A DNA stretch of 64,000 nucleotides, from the NCBI GenBank assembly GCA_037013495.1, contig CM072801.1:76617816-76681815 (forward strand). Direction: 5' to 3'. Below, one piece after another: positions 24,043-38,102 of this stretch. The translations under genes and the position numbers were made by a program. Positions within the stretch are counted from its first letter, which is position 1. Each line of letters begins with the position of its first letter. Origin of the DNA: Hippophae tibetana. Its lineage: Eukaryota > Streptophyta > Magnoliopsida > Rosales > Elaeagnaceae. A model generated the notes under the pieces. It searched no databases. It saw only the letters and a program-made list of their open reading frames with translations, and was not told the origin of the DNA.

Positions 24043-27000
24043 CATGCATGCAAACGACTATTATAATAAATCAAATCGAAACACATTTCGATTCCTACAA
24101 AGACAACGTAGCATTATTTAATTTCTATTTGTTTTTGAACCAAAATTCCCTCATTTACCCAAATTACATACGTCTAAAAATTTGGTCGTACCGTATGGAG
24201 TTGTTTTAGGTTCTTGTTCCTTAGGCTTCAATTGCGATCATCTTAACCACATTCATAGTTATTCAATCGTTCCTATTTCCCGAAGTTCCAATATTCACTT
24301 GTTCTTCGCCTAACGGATATAAGTCCTATGCTTCTATCTATTTTCTAATGTCATATTTTTGAAAAACATCATTATTTTAATTGTTTATTGTGTTTTTGAG
24401 TCATAAATCACCTATGTAGAAGGAATTTTCACCCTCAAGTCTTGCATTTTCTTTAAATATTTTTGTCGTTGTTTTCGTCATTCGATTTATTTTTGCATTT
24501 TTCTGGATTTTCTTCCTATCATTTTCTTTTTAATTTATTTATGTGTTTAATTTCTTTTTGTTCTTCAATAAAACAAGAGAGTTGTTACAATTAATAGTTT
24601 CGAAAAAATAACTTAAATAGGGGTTGAAAGTTTAAACTGTTATAACTTTAATACATGCATCCAAACGACTATTATAATCAATCAAATCGAAGCTCGTTTC
24701 GATTCCTACAAAGACTACGTACCATTATTTAATTTCTATTTGTTTTTGAAACAAAATTCCGTCATTTACCCAAATTACATACGTTTAAAAATTTGGTCGT
24801 AAAATATGGAGTTGTTTTAGGTTCTTGTTCTTTAAGCTTCAATTCCGATCATCTTAACCATATTCATAGTTATTAAATCGTTACTATTTCCGGAAGTTCC
24901 TATATTCCTTGGTTCTTCGCTTAACGCATATAATTCATATGCTTTTATCCATTTTCTAATGTCATATTTTTACAAAAAATCATTATTTAATTATTTATTG
25001 TGTTTTTGAGTCATAAATCACCTAAAATATAAGGAATTTTCCCAAATCAAGTCTTGCATTTTCTTTAAATATTTTTGTCGTTGTTTTCGTCATTGGATTT
25101 ATTTTTGCATTTTCTAGGAAATCTTCCTATCATTTAATTGTTAATTTATTTATGTGTTTAATTTCTCTTTGTTCTTCTAAAAAACAAGAGAGTTGTTGCA
25201 ATTAACAGTTTCGAACAAATAACTGAAATTTGGGTTGAAACTATAAAATGTTATAACTTTTAATACATGCATCCAAACGACTATTATAATAAATCAAATC
25301 GAAGCACGTTTCAATTCCTACAAAGACAACGTAGCATTATTTAATTTCTATTTGTTTTTGAACCATAATTCCCTCATTTACCCAAATTACATACGTCTAA
25401 AAATTTGGTCGTACCGTATGGAGTTGTTTTAGGTTCTTGTCCCTTAGGCTTCAATTACGATCATCTTAACCATATTCATAGTAATTCAATCGTTCCTATT
25501 TCCGGAAGTTCATATATTCGTTGGTTCTTCGCCTAACGGATATAATTCATATGCTTCTATCCATTTTCTAATGTCATATTTTTACAAAATATCATTATTT
25601 AATTATTTATTGTGTTTTTGAGTCATAAATCACCTAAAATACAAGGAATTTTCCCAAATCAAGTCTTGCATTTTCTTTAAATATTTTTGTCGTTGTTTTC
25701 GTCATTGGATTTATTTTTGCATTTTCTGGGAATTTTTCCTATCATTTTCTTGTTAATTTATATTTGTGTTTAATTTCTCTTTGTTCTTCTAAAAAACAAG
25801 AGAGTTGTTGCAATTAACAGTTTCGAACAAATAACTGAAATTTGGGTTGAAACTATAATATGTTATAACTTTTAATACATGCATCCAAACGACTATTATA
25901 ATAAATCAAATCGAAGCACGTTTCAATTCCTACAAAGACAACGTAGCACTATTTAATTTCTATTTGTTTTTGAACCAAAATTCCCTCATTTACCCAAATT
26001 ACATACGTCTAAAAATTTGATCGTACCGTATGGAGTTGTTTTAGGTTCTTGTTCCTTAGGCTTCCATTGCGATCATCTTAACCACATTCATAGTTATTCA
26101 ATCGTTCCTATTTCCCGAAGTTCCAATATTCACTGGTTCTTCGACTAAAGGATATAAGTCATATGCTTCTATCTATTTTCTAATGTCATATTTTTGAAAA
26201 ACATCATTATTTTAATTGTTTATTGTGTTTTTGAGTCATAAATCACCTATGTAGAAGGAATTTTCACCCTCAAGTCTTGCATTTTCTTTAAATATTTTTG
26301 TCGTTGTTTTCGTCATTCGATTTATTTTTGCATTTTTCTGGAAATTCTTCCTATCATTTTCTTTTTAATTTATTTATGTGTTTAATTTATTTTTGTTCTT
26401 CAATAAAACAAGAGAGTTGTTGCAATTAACAGTTTCGAAAAAATAACTTAAATAGGGGTTGAAAGTTTAAACTGTTATAACTTTAATACATGCATCCAAA
26501 CGACTATTATAATCAATCAAATCGAAGCTCGTTTCGATTCCTACAAAGACTACGTACCATTATTTAATTTCTATTTGTTTTTGAAACAAAATTCCGTCAT
26601 TTACCCAAATTACATACGTTTAAAAATTTGGTCGTAAAATATGGAGTTGTTTTAGGTTCTTGTTCCTTAAGCTTCAATTCCGATCATCTTAACCATATTC
26701 ATAGTTATTCAATCGTTACTATTTCCGGAAGTTCCTATATTCCTTGGTTCTTCGCTTAACGCATATAATTCATATGCTTTTATCCATTTTCTAATGTCAT
26801 ATTTTTACAAAAAATCATTATTTAATTATTTATTGTGTTTTTGAGTCATAAATCACCTAAAATATAAGGAATTTTCCCAAATCAAGTCTTGCATTTTCTT
26901 TAAATATTTTTGTCGTTGTTTTCGTCATTGGATTTATTTTTGCATTTTTTGGGAATTCTTCCTATCATTTTCTTGTTAATTTATTTATGTGTTTAATTTC

Positions 27001-28323
27001 TCTTTGTTCTTCTAAAAAACAAGAGAGTTGTTGCAATTAACAGTTTCGAACAAATAACTGAAATTTGGGTTGAAACTATAAAATGTTATAACTTTTAATA
27101 CATGCATCCAAACGACTATTATAATAAATCAAATCGAAGCACGTTTCAATTCCTACAAAGACAACGTAGCATTATTTAATTTCTATTTGTTTTTGAACCA
27201 TAATTCCCTCATTTACCCAAATTACATACGTCTAAAAATTTGGTCGTACCGTATGGAGTTGTTTTAGGTTCTTGTTCCTTAGGCTTCAATTACGATCATC
27301 TTAACCATATTCATAGTAATTCAATCGTTCCTATTTCCGGAAGTTCATATATTCGTTGGTTCTTCGCCTAACGGATATAATTCATATGCTTCTATCCATT
27401 TTCTAATGTCATATTTTTACAAAATATCATTATTTAATTATTTATTGTGTTTTTGAGTCATAAATCACCTAAAATACAAGGAATTTTCCCAAATCAAGTC
27501 TTGCATTTTCTTTAAATATTTTTGTCGTTGTTTTCGTCATTGGATTTATTTTTGCATTTTCTGGGAATTTTTCTTATCATTTTCTTGTTAATTTATTTAT
27601 GTGTTTAATTTCTCTTTGTTCTTCTAAAAAACAAGAGAGCTGTCGCAATTAACAGTTTCGAACAAATAACTGAAATTTGGGTTGAAACTATAAAATGTTA
27701 TAACTTTTAACACATGCATGCAAACGACTTTTATAATAAATCAAATCGAAGCACCTTTCGATTCCTACAAAGACAACGTAGCATTATTTAATTTCTATTT
27801 GTTTTTGAACCAAAATTCCCTCATTTACCCAAATTACATACGTCTAAAAATTTGATCGTACCGTATGGAGTTGTTTTAGGTTCTTGTTCCTTAGGCTTCC
27901 ATTGCGATCATCTTAACCACATTCATAGTTATTCAATCGTTCCTATTTCCCGAAGTTCCAATATTCACTGGTTCTTCGACTAAAGGATATAAGTCATATG
28001 CTTCTATCTATTTTCTAATGTCATATTTTTGAAAAACATCATTACTTTAATTGTTTATTGTGTTTTTGAGTCATAAATCACATATGTAGAAGGAATTTTC
28101 ACCCTCAAGTCTTGCATTTTCTTTAAATATTTTTGTCGTTGTTTTCGTCATTCGATTTATTTTTGCATTTTTCTGGAAATTCTTCCTATCATTTTCTTTT
28201 TAATTTATTTATGTGTTTAATTTCTCTTTGTTCTTCTATAAAACAAGAGAGTTGTTGCAATTAACAGTTTCGAAAAAATAACTTAAATAGGGGTTGAAAC
28301 TTTAAAATGTTATAACTTTAATA
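24043..28323 (+). repeat. 3-mer HOR, period 1835 bp, about 1.6 copies
   Basis: T anchors at 24654, 26489 and 28324 are each 1835 bp apart. The units are 24654-26488 (T S2 S2) and 26489-28323 (T S2 G). Shared variants include GAAAGTTTAAACTG, GACTACGTACC, CGTAAAATATGG, AACGCATATAATTC, ACAAAAAATC, ACCATAATTCCC and CATATATTCGTTGG. The match breaks near 27.6 kb, where the second unit switches to a G monomer (GAGCTGTCGC) in place of S2. The single G monomer 24043-24653 at the left edge carries the rare variant CGAAACACATTTCG. Confidence 0.8.
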
Positions 28324-29546
28324 CATGCATCCAAACGACTATTATAATCAATCAAATCGAAGCTCGTTTCGATTCCTACAAAGACTACGTACCATTATTT
28401 AATTTCTATTTGTTTTTGAAACAAAATTACGTCATTTACCCAAATTACATACGTTTAAAAATTTGGTCGTACAATATGGAGTTGTTTTAGGTTCTTGTTC
28501 CTTAGGCTTCAATTACGATCTTCTTAACCATATTCATAGTTATTCAATCGTTCCTATTTCCGGAAGTTCCTATAATCCTTCGTTCTTCACCTAACGGATA
28601 TAATTCATATGCTTCTATCTATTTTCAAATTTCATATTTTTACAAAATATCATTATTTAATTATTTATTGTGTTTTTGAGTCATAAATCACCTAAAATAC
28701 AAGGAATTTTCCCAAATCAAGTCTTGCATTTTCTTTAAATATTTTTGTCGTTTTTTTCGTCATTGGATTTATTTTTGCATTTTCTGGGAATTTTTCCTAT
28801 CATTTTCTTGTTTATTTATTTTTGTGTTTAATTTCTCTTTGTTCTTCTAAAAAACAAGAGAGTTGTTGCAATTAACAGTTTCGAACAAATAACTGAAATT
28901 TGGGTTGAAACTATAAAATGTTATAACTTTTAATACATGCATCCAAACGACTATTATAGTAAATCAAATCGAAGCACGTTTCAATTCCTACAAAGACAAC
29001 GTAGCACTATTTAATTTCTATTTGTTTTTGAACCAAAATTCCCTCATTTACCCAAATTACATACGTCTAAAAATTTGGTCGTACCATATGGAGTTGTTTT
29101 AGGTTCTTGTTCCTTAGGCTTCAATTGCGATCATCTTAACCACATTCATAGTTATTCAATCGTTCCTATTTCCCGAAGTTCCAATATTCCCTGGTTCTTC
29201 GCCTAACGGATATAAGTCATATTCTTCTATCCATTTACTATTGTCATATTTTTGAAAAACATCATTATTTTAACTGTTTATTTTGTTTTTGAGTCATAAT
29301 CACCTAAGTAGAAGAAATTTTCACTCTCAAGTCTTGCATTTTCTTTAAATATTTTTGTCGTTGTTTTCGACATTGGATTTATTTTTGCATTTTTCTGGGA
29401 ATATTTCCTATCATTTTCTTGTTAATTTATTTATGTGTTTAATTTCTCTTTGTTCTTCTAAAAAACAAGAGAGCTGTTGCAATTAACAGTTTCGAACAAA
29501 TAACTAAAATTTGGGTTGAAACTATAAAATGTTATAACTTTTAACA

Positions 29547-31989
29547 CATGCATGCAAACGACTTTTATAATAAATCAAATCGAAGCACCTTTCGATTCCT
29601 ACAAAGACAACGTAGCATTATTTAATTTCTATTTGTTTTTGAACCAAAATTCCCTCATTTACCCAAATTACATACGTCTAAAAATTTGATCGTACCGTAT
29701 GGAGTTGTTTTAGGTTCTTGTTCCTTAGGCTTCAATTGCGATCATCTTAACCACATTCATAGTTATTCAATCGTTCCTATTTCCCGAAGTTCCAATATTC
29801 CCTGGTTCTTCGCCTAACGGATATAAGTCATATTCTTCTATCCATTTACTAATGTCATATTTTTGAAAAACATCATTATTTTAATTGTTTATTTTGTTTT
29901 TGAGTCATAATCACCTAAGTAGAAGAAATTTTCACTCTCAAGTCTTGCATTTTCTTAAAATATTTTGTCGTTGTTTTCGACATTGGATTTATTTTTGCAT
30001 TTTTCTGGGAATTTTTCTTATCATTTTCTTGTTAATTTATTTATGTGTTTAATTTCTCTTTGTTCTTCTAAAAAACAAGAGAGCTGTTGCAATTAACAGT
30101 TTCGAACAAATAACTGAAATTTGGGTGGAAACTATAAAATGTTATAACTTTTAACACATGCATGCAAACGACTATTATAACAAATCAAATCGAAGCACCT
30201 TTCGATTCCTACAAAGACAACGTAGCATTATTTAATTTCTATTTGTTTTTGAACCAAAATTCCCTCATTTACCCAAATTACATACGTCTAAAAATTTGGT
30301 CGTACCGTATGGAGTTGTTTTAGGTTCTTGTTCCTTAGGCTTCAATTGAGATCATCTTAACCACATTCATAGTTATTCAATCGTTCCTATTTCCCGAAGT
30401 TCCAATATTCACTGGTTCTTCGACTAAAGGATATAAGTCATATGCTTCTATCTATTTTCTAATGTCATATTTTTGAAAAACATCATTACTTTAATTGTTT
30501 ATTGTGTTTTTGAGTCATAAATCACATATGTAGAAGGAATTTTCACCCTCAAGTCTTGCATTTTCTTTAAATATTTTTGTCGTTGTTTTCGTCATTCGAT
30601 TTATTTTTGCATTTTTCTGGAAATTCTTCCTATCATTTTCTTTTTAATTTATTTATGTGTTTAATTTCTCTTTGTTCTTCTATAAAACAAGAGAGCTGTC
30701 GCAATTAACAGTTTCGAACAAATAACTGAAATTTGGGTTGAAACTATAAAATGTTATAACTTTTAACACATGCATGCAAACGACTTTTATAATAAATCAA
30801 ATCGAAGCACCTTTCGATTCCTACAAAGACAACGTAGCATTATTTAATTTCTATTTGTTTTTGAACCAAAATTCCCTCATTTACCCAAATTACATACGTC
30901 TAAAAATTTGATCGTACCGTATGGAGTTGTTTTAGGTTCTTGTTCCTTAGGCTTCAATTGCGATCATCTTAACCACATTCATAGTTATTCAATCGTTCCT
31001 ATTTCCCGAAGTTCCAATATTCCCTGGTTCTTCGCCTAACGGATATAAGTCATATTCTTTTATCCATTTACTAATGTCATATTTTTGAAAAACATCATTA
31101 TTTTAATTGTTTATTTTGTTTTTGAGTCATAATCACCTAAGTATAAGAAATTTTCACTCTCAAGTCTTGCATTTTCTTAAAATATTTTGTCGTTGTTTTC
31201 GACATTGGATTTATTTTTGCATTTTTCTGGGAATTTTTCTTATCATTTTCTTGTTAATTTATTTATGTGTTTAATTTCTCTTTGTTCTTCTAAAAAACAA
31301 GAGAGCTGTTGCAATTAACAGTTTCGAACAAATAACTGAAATTTGGGTTGAAACTATAAAATGTTATAACTTTTAACACATGCATGCAAACGACTATTAT
31401 AATAAATCAAATCGAAGCACCTTTCGATTCCTACAAAGACAACGTAGCATTATTTAATTTCTATTTGTTTTTGAACCAAAATTCCCTCATTTACCCAAAT
31501 TACATACGTCTAAAAATTTGGTCGTACCGTATGGAGTTGTTTTAGGTTCTTGTTCCTTAGGCTTCAATTGCGATCATCTTAACCACATTCATAGTTATTC
31601 AATCGTTCCTATTTCCCGAAGTTCCAATATTCACTGGTTCTTCGACTAAAGGATATAAGTCATATGCTTCTATCTATTTTCTAATGTCATATTTTTGAAA
31701 AACATCATTATTTTAATTGTTTATTGTGTTTTTGAGTCATAAATCACATATGTAGAAGGAATTTTCACCCTCAAGTCTTGCATTTTCTTTAAATATTTTT
31801 GTCGTTGTTTTCGTCATTCGATTTATTTTTGCATTTTTCTGGAAATTCTTCCTATCATTTTCTTTTTAATTTATTTATGTGTTTAATTTCTCTTTGTTCT
31901 TCAATAAAACAAGAGAGTTGTTGCAATTAACAGTTTCGAAAAAATAACTTAAATAGGGGTTGAAAGTTTAAACTGTTATAACTTTAATA
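29547..31989 (+). repeat. Ga-Gb dimer, period 1222 bp, two copies
   Basis: Anchors 29547 (Ga), 30157 (Gb), 30769 (Ga) and 31379 (Gb) show alternating spacings of 610, 612, 610 and 611 bp. Ga has CGACTTTTATAATAAATC and TTTGATCGTACC; Gb has CGACTATTATAA or CGACTATTATAAC. The tails alternate too: CCCTGGTTCTTCGCC with CACTGGTTCTTCGACTAAAGG. This dimer is the building block of the long G runs further right. Confidence 0.82.
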
Positions 31990-32399
31990 CATGCATCCAA
32001 ACGACTATTATAATCAATCAAATCGAAGCTCGTTTCGATTCCTACAAAGACTACGTACCATTATTTAATTTCTATTTCTTTTTGAAACAAAATTCCGTCA
32101 TTTACCCAAATTACATACGTTTAAAAATTTGGTCGTAAAATATGGAGTTGTTTTAGGTTCTTGTTCCTTAAGCTTCAATTCCGATCATCTTAACCATATT
32201 CATAGTTATTCAATCGTTACTATTTCCGGAAGTTCCTATATTCCTTGGTTCTTCGCTTAACGCATATAATTCATATGCTTTTATCCATTTTCTAATGTCA
32301 TATTTTTACAAAAAATCATTATTTAATTATTTATTGTGTTTTTGAGTCATAAATCACCTAAAATATAAGGAATTTTCCCAAATCAAGTCTTGCATTTTC

Positions 32400-33935
32400 T
32401 TTAAATATTTTTGTCGTTGTTTTCGTCATTGGATTTATTTTTGCATTTTCTGGGAATTTTTCCTATCATTTTCTTGTTAATTTATTTTTGTGTTTAATTT
32501 CTCTTTGTTCTTCTAAAAAACAAAAGAGTTGTTGGAATTAACAGTTTCGAACAAATAACTGAAATTTGGGTTGAAACTATAAAATGTTATAACTTTTAAT
32601 ACATGCATCCAAACGACTATTATAATCAATCAAATCGAAGCTCGTTTCGATTCCTATAAAGACAACGTAGCATTATTTAATTTCTATTTGTTTTTGAAAC
32701 AAAATTCCATTTATTACCCAAATTACATACGTTTAAAATTTTGGTCGTAGCATATGGAGTTGTTTTAGGTTCTTGTTCCTTAGGCTTCAATTACGATCAT
32801 CTTAACCATATTAATAGTTATTCAATCGTTCCTATTTCCGGAAGTTCATATATTTTTTGGTTCTTCGCCTAACGGATATAATTCATATGCTTCTTTCCAT
32901 TTTCTAATGTCATATTTTTACAAAAAATCATTATTTAATTATTTATTGTGTTTTTGAGTCATAAATCACCTAAAATATAAGGAATTTTCCCAAATCAAGT
33001 CTTGCATTTTCTTTAAATATTTTTGTCGTTGTTTTCGTCATTGGATTTATTTTTGCATTTTCTGGGAATTTTTCCTATCATTTTCTTGTTAATTTATTTT
33101 TGTGTTTAATTTCTCTTTGTTCGTCTAAAAAACAAGAGAGTTGTTACAATTAACAGTTTCGAACAAATAACTGAAATTTGGGTTGAAACTATAAAATGTT
33201 ATAACTTTTAATACATGCATCCAAACGACTATTATAATAAATCAAATCGAAGCACGTTTCAATTCCTACAAAGACAACGTAGCACTATTTAATTTCTATT
33301 TGTTTTTGAACCAAAATTCCCTCATTTACCCAAATTACATACGTCTAAAAATTTGGTCGTACCATATGGAGTTGTTTTAGGTTCTTGTTCCTTAGGCTTC
33401 AATTGCTATCATCTTAACCACATTCATAGTTATTCAATCGTTCCTATTTCCCGAAGTTCCAATATTCCCTGGTTCTTCGCCTAACGGATATAAGTCATAT
33501 TCTTCTATCCATTTACTAATGTCATATTTTTGAAAAACATCATTATTTTAATTGTTTATTTTGTTTTTGAGTCATTAATCACCTAAGTAGAAGAAATTTC
33601 ACTCTCAAGTCTTGCATTTTCTTAAAATATTTTTGTCGTTGTTTTCGACATTGGATTTATTTTTGCATTTTTCTGGGAATTTTTCCTATCATTTTCTTGT
33701 TAATTTATTTATGTGTTTAATTTCTCTTTGTTCTTCTAAAAAACAAGAGAGCTGTTGCAATTAACAGTTTCGAACAAATAACTGAAATTTGGGTTGAAAC
33801 TATAAAATGTTATAACTTTTAACACATGCATGCAAACGACTATTATAATAAATCAAATCGAAACACATTTCGATTCCTACAAAGACAACGTAGCATTATT
33901 TAATTTCTATTTGTTTTTGAACCAAAATTCCCTCA
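32400..33935 (+). repeat. Mosaic patch: 3060 bp block sequence mixed with 3-mer block sequence
   Basis: About 32460-32900 matches the S1 monomer of the 3060 bp block (CAAAAGAGTTGTTGG, ATTTATTACCC, GTCGTAGCATATGG, CATATATTTTTTGG). About 32920-33110 matches the 24-28 kb type (ACAAAAAATCATT, AAAATATAAGG). From about 33120 it returns to the 3060 bp block type (TCGTCTAAAAAACAAG, GTTACAATT, GCTATCATC). The short middle patch bounded by two changes looks like gene conversion or two close exchanges. The stretch from about 33120 to 33300 holds the 191 bp that is missing at 23486. Confidence 0.75.
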
Positions 33936-35800
33936 TTTACCCAAATTACATACGTCTAAAAATTTGGTCGTACCGTATGGAGTTGTTTTAGGTTCTTGTT
34001 CCTTAGGCTTCAATTGCGATCATCTTAACCACATTCATAGTTATTCAATCGTTCCTATTTCCCGAAGTTCCAATATTCACTTGTTCTTCGCCTAACGGAT
34101 ATAAGTCCTATGCTTCTATCTATTTTCTAATGTCATATTTTTGAAAAACATCATTATTTTAATTGTTTATTGTGTTTTTGAGTCATAAATCACCTATGTA
34201 GAAGGAATTTTCACCCTCAAGTCTTGCATTTTCTTTAAATATTTTTGTCGTTGTTTTCGTCATTCGATTTATTTTTGCATTTTTCTGGAAATTCTTCCTA
34301 TCATTTTCTTTTTAATTTATTTATGTGTTTAATTTCTTTTTGTTCTTCAATAAAACAAGAGAGTTGTTGCAATTAACAGTTTCGAAAAAATAACTTAAAT
34401 AGGGGTTGAAAGTTTAAACTGTTATAACTTTAATACATGCATCCAAACGACTATTATAATCAATCAAATCGAAGCTCGTTTCGATTCCTACAAAGACTAC
34501 GTACCATTATTTAATTTCTATTTGTTTTTGAAACCAAATTCCGTCATTTACCCAAATTACATACGTTTAAAAATTTGGTCGTAAAATATGGAGTTGTTTT
34601 AGGTTCTTGTTCCTTAAGCTTCAATTCCGATCATCTTAACCATATTCATAGTTATTAAATCGTTACTATTTCCGGAAGTTCCTATATTCCTTGGTTCTTC
34701 GCTTAACGCATATAATTCATATGCTTTTATCCATTTTCTAATGTCATATTTTTACAAAAAATCATTATTTAATTATTTATTGTGTTTTTGAGTCATAAAT
34801 CACCTAAAATATAAGGAATTTTCCCAAATCAAGTCTTGCATTTTCTTTAAATATTTTTGTCGTTGTTTTCGTCATTGGATTTATTTTTGCATTTTCTGGG
34901 AATTCTTCCTATCATTTAATTGTTAATTTATTTATGTGTTTAATTTCTCTTTGTTCTTCTAAAAAACAAGAGAGTTGTTGCAATTAACAGTTTCGAACAA
35001 ATAACTGAAATTTGGGTTGAAACTATAAAATGTTATAACTTTTAATACATGCATCCAAACGACTATTATAATAAATCAAATCGAAGCACGTTTCAATTCC
35101 TACAAAGACAACGTAGCATTATTTAATTTCTATTTGTTTTTGAACCATAATTCCCTCATTTACAAAAATTACATACGTCTAAAAATTTGGTCGTACCGTA
35201 TGGAGTTGTTTTAGGTTCTTGTTCCTTAGGCTTCAATTACGATCATCTTAACCATATTCATAGTAATGCAATCGTTCCTATTTCCGGAAGTTCATATATT
35301 CGTTGGTTCTTCGCCTAACGGATATAATTCATATGCTTCTATCCATTTTCTAATGTCATATTTTTACAAAATATCATTATTTAATTATTTATTGTGTTTT
35401 TGAGTCATAAATCACCTAAAATACAAGGAATTTTCCCAAATCAAGTCTTGCATTTTCTTTAAATATTTTTGTCGTTGTTTTCGTCATTGGATTTATTTTT
35501 GCATTTTCTGGGAATTTTTCCTATCATTTTCTTGTTAATTTATATTTGTGTTTAATTTCTCTTTGTTCTTCTAAAAAACAAGAGAGTTGTTGCAATTAAC
35601 AGTTTCGAACAAATAACTGAAATTTGGGTTGAAACTATAAAATGTTATAACTTTTAATACATGCATCCAAACGACTATTATAATAAATCAAATCGAAGCA
35701 CGTTTCAATTCCTACAAAGACAACGTAGCACTATTTAATTTCTATTTGTTTTTGAACCAAAATTCCCTCATTTACCCAAATTACATACGTCTAAAAATTT
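33270..35800 (+). repeat. Segmental repeat of 23.49-26.0 kb, offset 9782 bp
   Basis: Anchors 33825, 34436, 35048 and 35660 each lie exactly 9782 bp after 24043, 24654, 25266 and 25878, in the same class order G T S2 S2. The rare variant CGAAACACATTTCG occurs in both (24077 and 33859), as does CACTTGTTCTTCGCC with AAGTCCTATGC. The match ends near 26.0/35.8 kb, where TGATCGTACCGTATGG and GGTCGTACCATATGG differ. This is a 16-monomer displacement, larger than any local HOR unit. Confidence 0.8.
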
Positions 35801-36269
35801 GGTCGTACCATATGGAGTTGTTTTAGGTTCTTGTTCCTTAGGCTTCAATTGCGATCATCTTAACCACATTCATAGTTATTCAATCGTTCCTATTTCCCGA
35901 AGTTCCAATATTCCCTGGTTCTTCGCCTAACGGATATAAGTCATATTCTTCTATCCATTTACTAATGTCATATTTTTGAAAAACATCATTATTTTAATTG
36001 TTTATTTTGTTTTTGAGTCATAATCACCTAAGTAGAAGAAATTTTCACTCTCAAGTCTTGCATTTTCTTAAAATATTTTATCGTTGTTTTCGACATTGGA
36101 TTTATTTTTGCATTTTTCTGGGAATTTTTCTTATCATTTTCTTGTTAATTTATTTATGTGTTTAATTTCTCTTTGTTCTTCTAAAAAACAAGAGAGCTCT
36201 TGCAATTAACAGTTTCGAACAAATAACTGAAATTTGGGTTGAAACTATAAAATGTTATAACTTTTAACA

Positions 36270-38102
36270 CATGCATGCAAACGACTATTATAATAAATCA
36301 AATCGAAGCACCTTTCCATTCCTACAAAGACAACGTAGCATTATTTAATTTCTATTTGTTTTTGAACCAAAATTCCCTCATTTACCCAAATTACATACGT
36401 CTAAAAATTTGGTCGTACCGTATGGAGTTGTTTTAGGTTCTTGTTCCTTAGGCTTCAATTGCGATCATCTTAACCACATTCATAGTTATTCAATCGTTCC
36501 TATTTCTCGAAGTTCCAATATTCACTGGTTCTTCGACTAAAGGATATAAGTCATATGCTTCTATCTATTTTCTAATGTCATATTTTTGAAAAACATCATT
36601 ACTTTAATTGTTTATTGTGTTTTTGAGTCATAAATCACATATGTAGAAGGAATTTTCACCCTCAAGTCTTGCATTTTCTTTAAATATTTTTGTCGTTGTT
36701 TTCGTCATTCGATTTATTTTTGCATTTTTCTGGAAATTCTTCCTATCATTTTCTTTTTAATTTATTTATGTGTTTAATTTCTCTTTGTTCTTCTATAAAA
36801 CAAGAGAGTTGTTGCAATTAACAGTTTCGAACAAATAACTGAAATTTGGGTTGAAACTATAAAATGTTATAACTTTTAACACATGCATGCAAACGACTTT
36901 TATAATAAATCAAATCGAAGCACCTTTCGATTCCTACAAAGACAACGTAGCATTATTTAATTTCTATTTGTTTTTGAACCAAAATTCCCTCATTTACCCA
37001 AATTACATACGTCTAAAAATTTGATCGTACCGTATGGAGTTGTTTTAGGTTCTTGTTCCTTAGGCTTCAATTGCGATCATCTTAACCACATTCATAGTTA
37101 TTCAATCGTTCCTATTTCCCGAAGTTCCAATATTCCCTGGTTCTTCGCCTAACGGATATAAGTCATATTCTTCTATCCATTTACTAATGTCATATTTTTG
37201 AAAAACATCATTATTTTAACTGTTTATTTTGTTTTTGAGTCATAATCACCTAAGTAGAAGAAATTTTCACTCTCAAGTCTTGCATTTTCTTAAAATATTT
37301 TGTCGTTGTTTTCGACATTGGATTTATTTTTGCATTTTTCTGGGAATTTTTCTTATAATTTTCTTGTTAATTTATTTATGTGTTTAATTTCTCTTTGTTC
37401 TTCTAAAAAACAAGAGAGCTGTTGCAATTAACAGTTTCGAACAAATAACTGAAATTTGGGTTGAAACTATAAAATGTTATAACTTTTAACACATGCATGC
37501 AAATGACTATTATAATAAATCAAATCGAAGCACCTTTCGATTCCTACAAAGACAACGTAGCATTATTTAATTTCTATTTGTTTTTGAACCAAAATTCCCT
37601 CATTTACCCAAATTACATACGTCTAAAAATTTGTTCGTACCGTATGGAGTTGTTTTAGGTTCTTGTTCCTTAGGCTTCAATTGCGATCATCTTAACCACA
37701 TTCATAGTTATTCAATCGTTCCTATTTCCCGAAGTTCCAATATTCACTGGTTCTTCGACTAAAGGATATAAGTCATATGCTTCTATCTATTTTCTAATGT
37801 CATATTTTTGAAAAACATCATTATTTTAATTGTTTATTGTGTTTTTGAGTCATAAATCACCTATGTAGAAGGAATTTTCACCCTCAAGTCTTGCATTTTC
37901 TTTAAATATTTTTGTCGTTGTTTTCGTCATTCGATTTATTTTTGCATTTTTCTGGAAATTCTTCCTATCATTTTCTTTTTAATTTATTTATGTGTTTAAT
38001 TTCTTTTTGTTCTTCAATAAAACAAGAGAGTTGTTGCAATTAACAGTTTCGAAAAAATAACTTAAATAGGGGTTGAAAGTTTAAACTGTTATAACTTTAA
38101 TA
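36270..38102 (+). repeat. Gb-Ga-Gb run, left edge of the 8-mer HOR
   Basis: Anchors 36270, 36882 and 37492 pair with 41159, 41771 and 42381 at 4889 bp, and with 47883, 48495 and 49105 at a further 6724 bp. The shared variant CACCTTTCCATTCC is present at about 36310, 41199 and 47923, followed by TTTCTCGAAGTTCC. The 4889 bp match begins around 35.9 kb; before that the S2 monomer at 35660 has no G counterpart. Confidence 0.8.
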
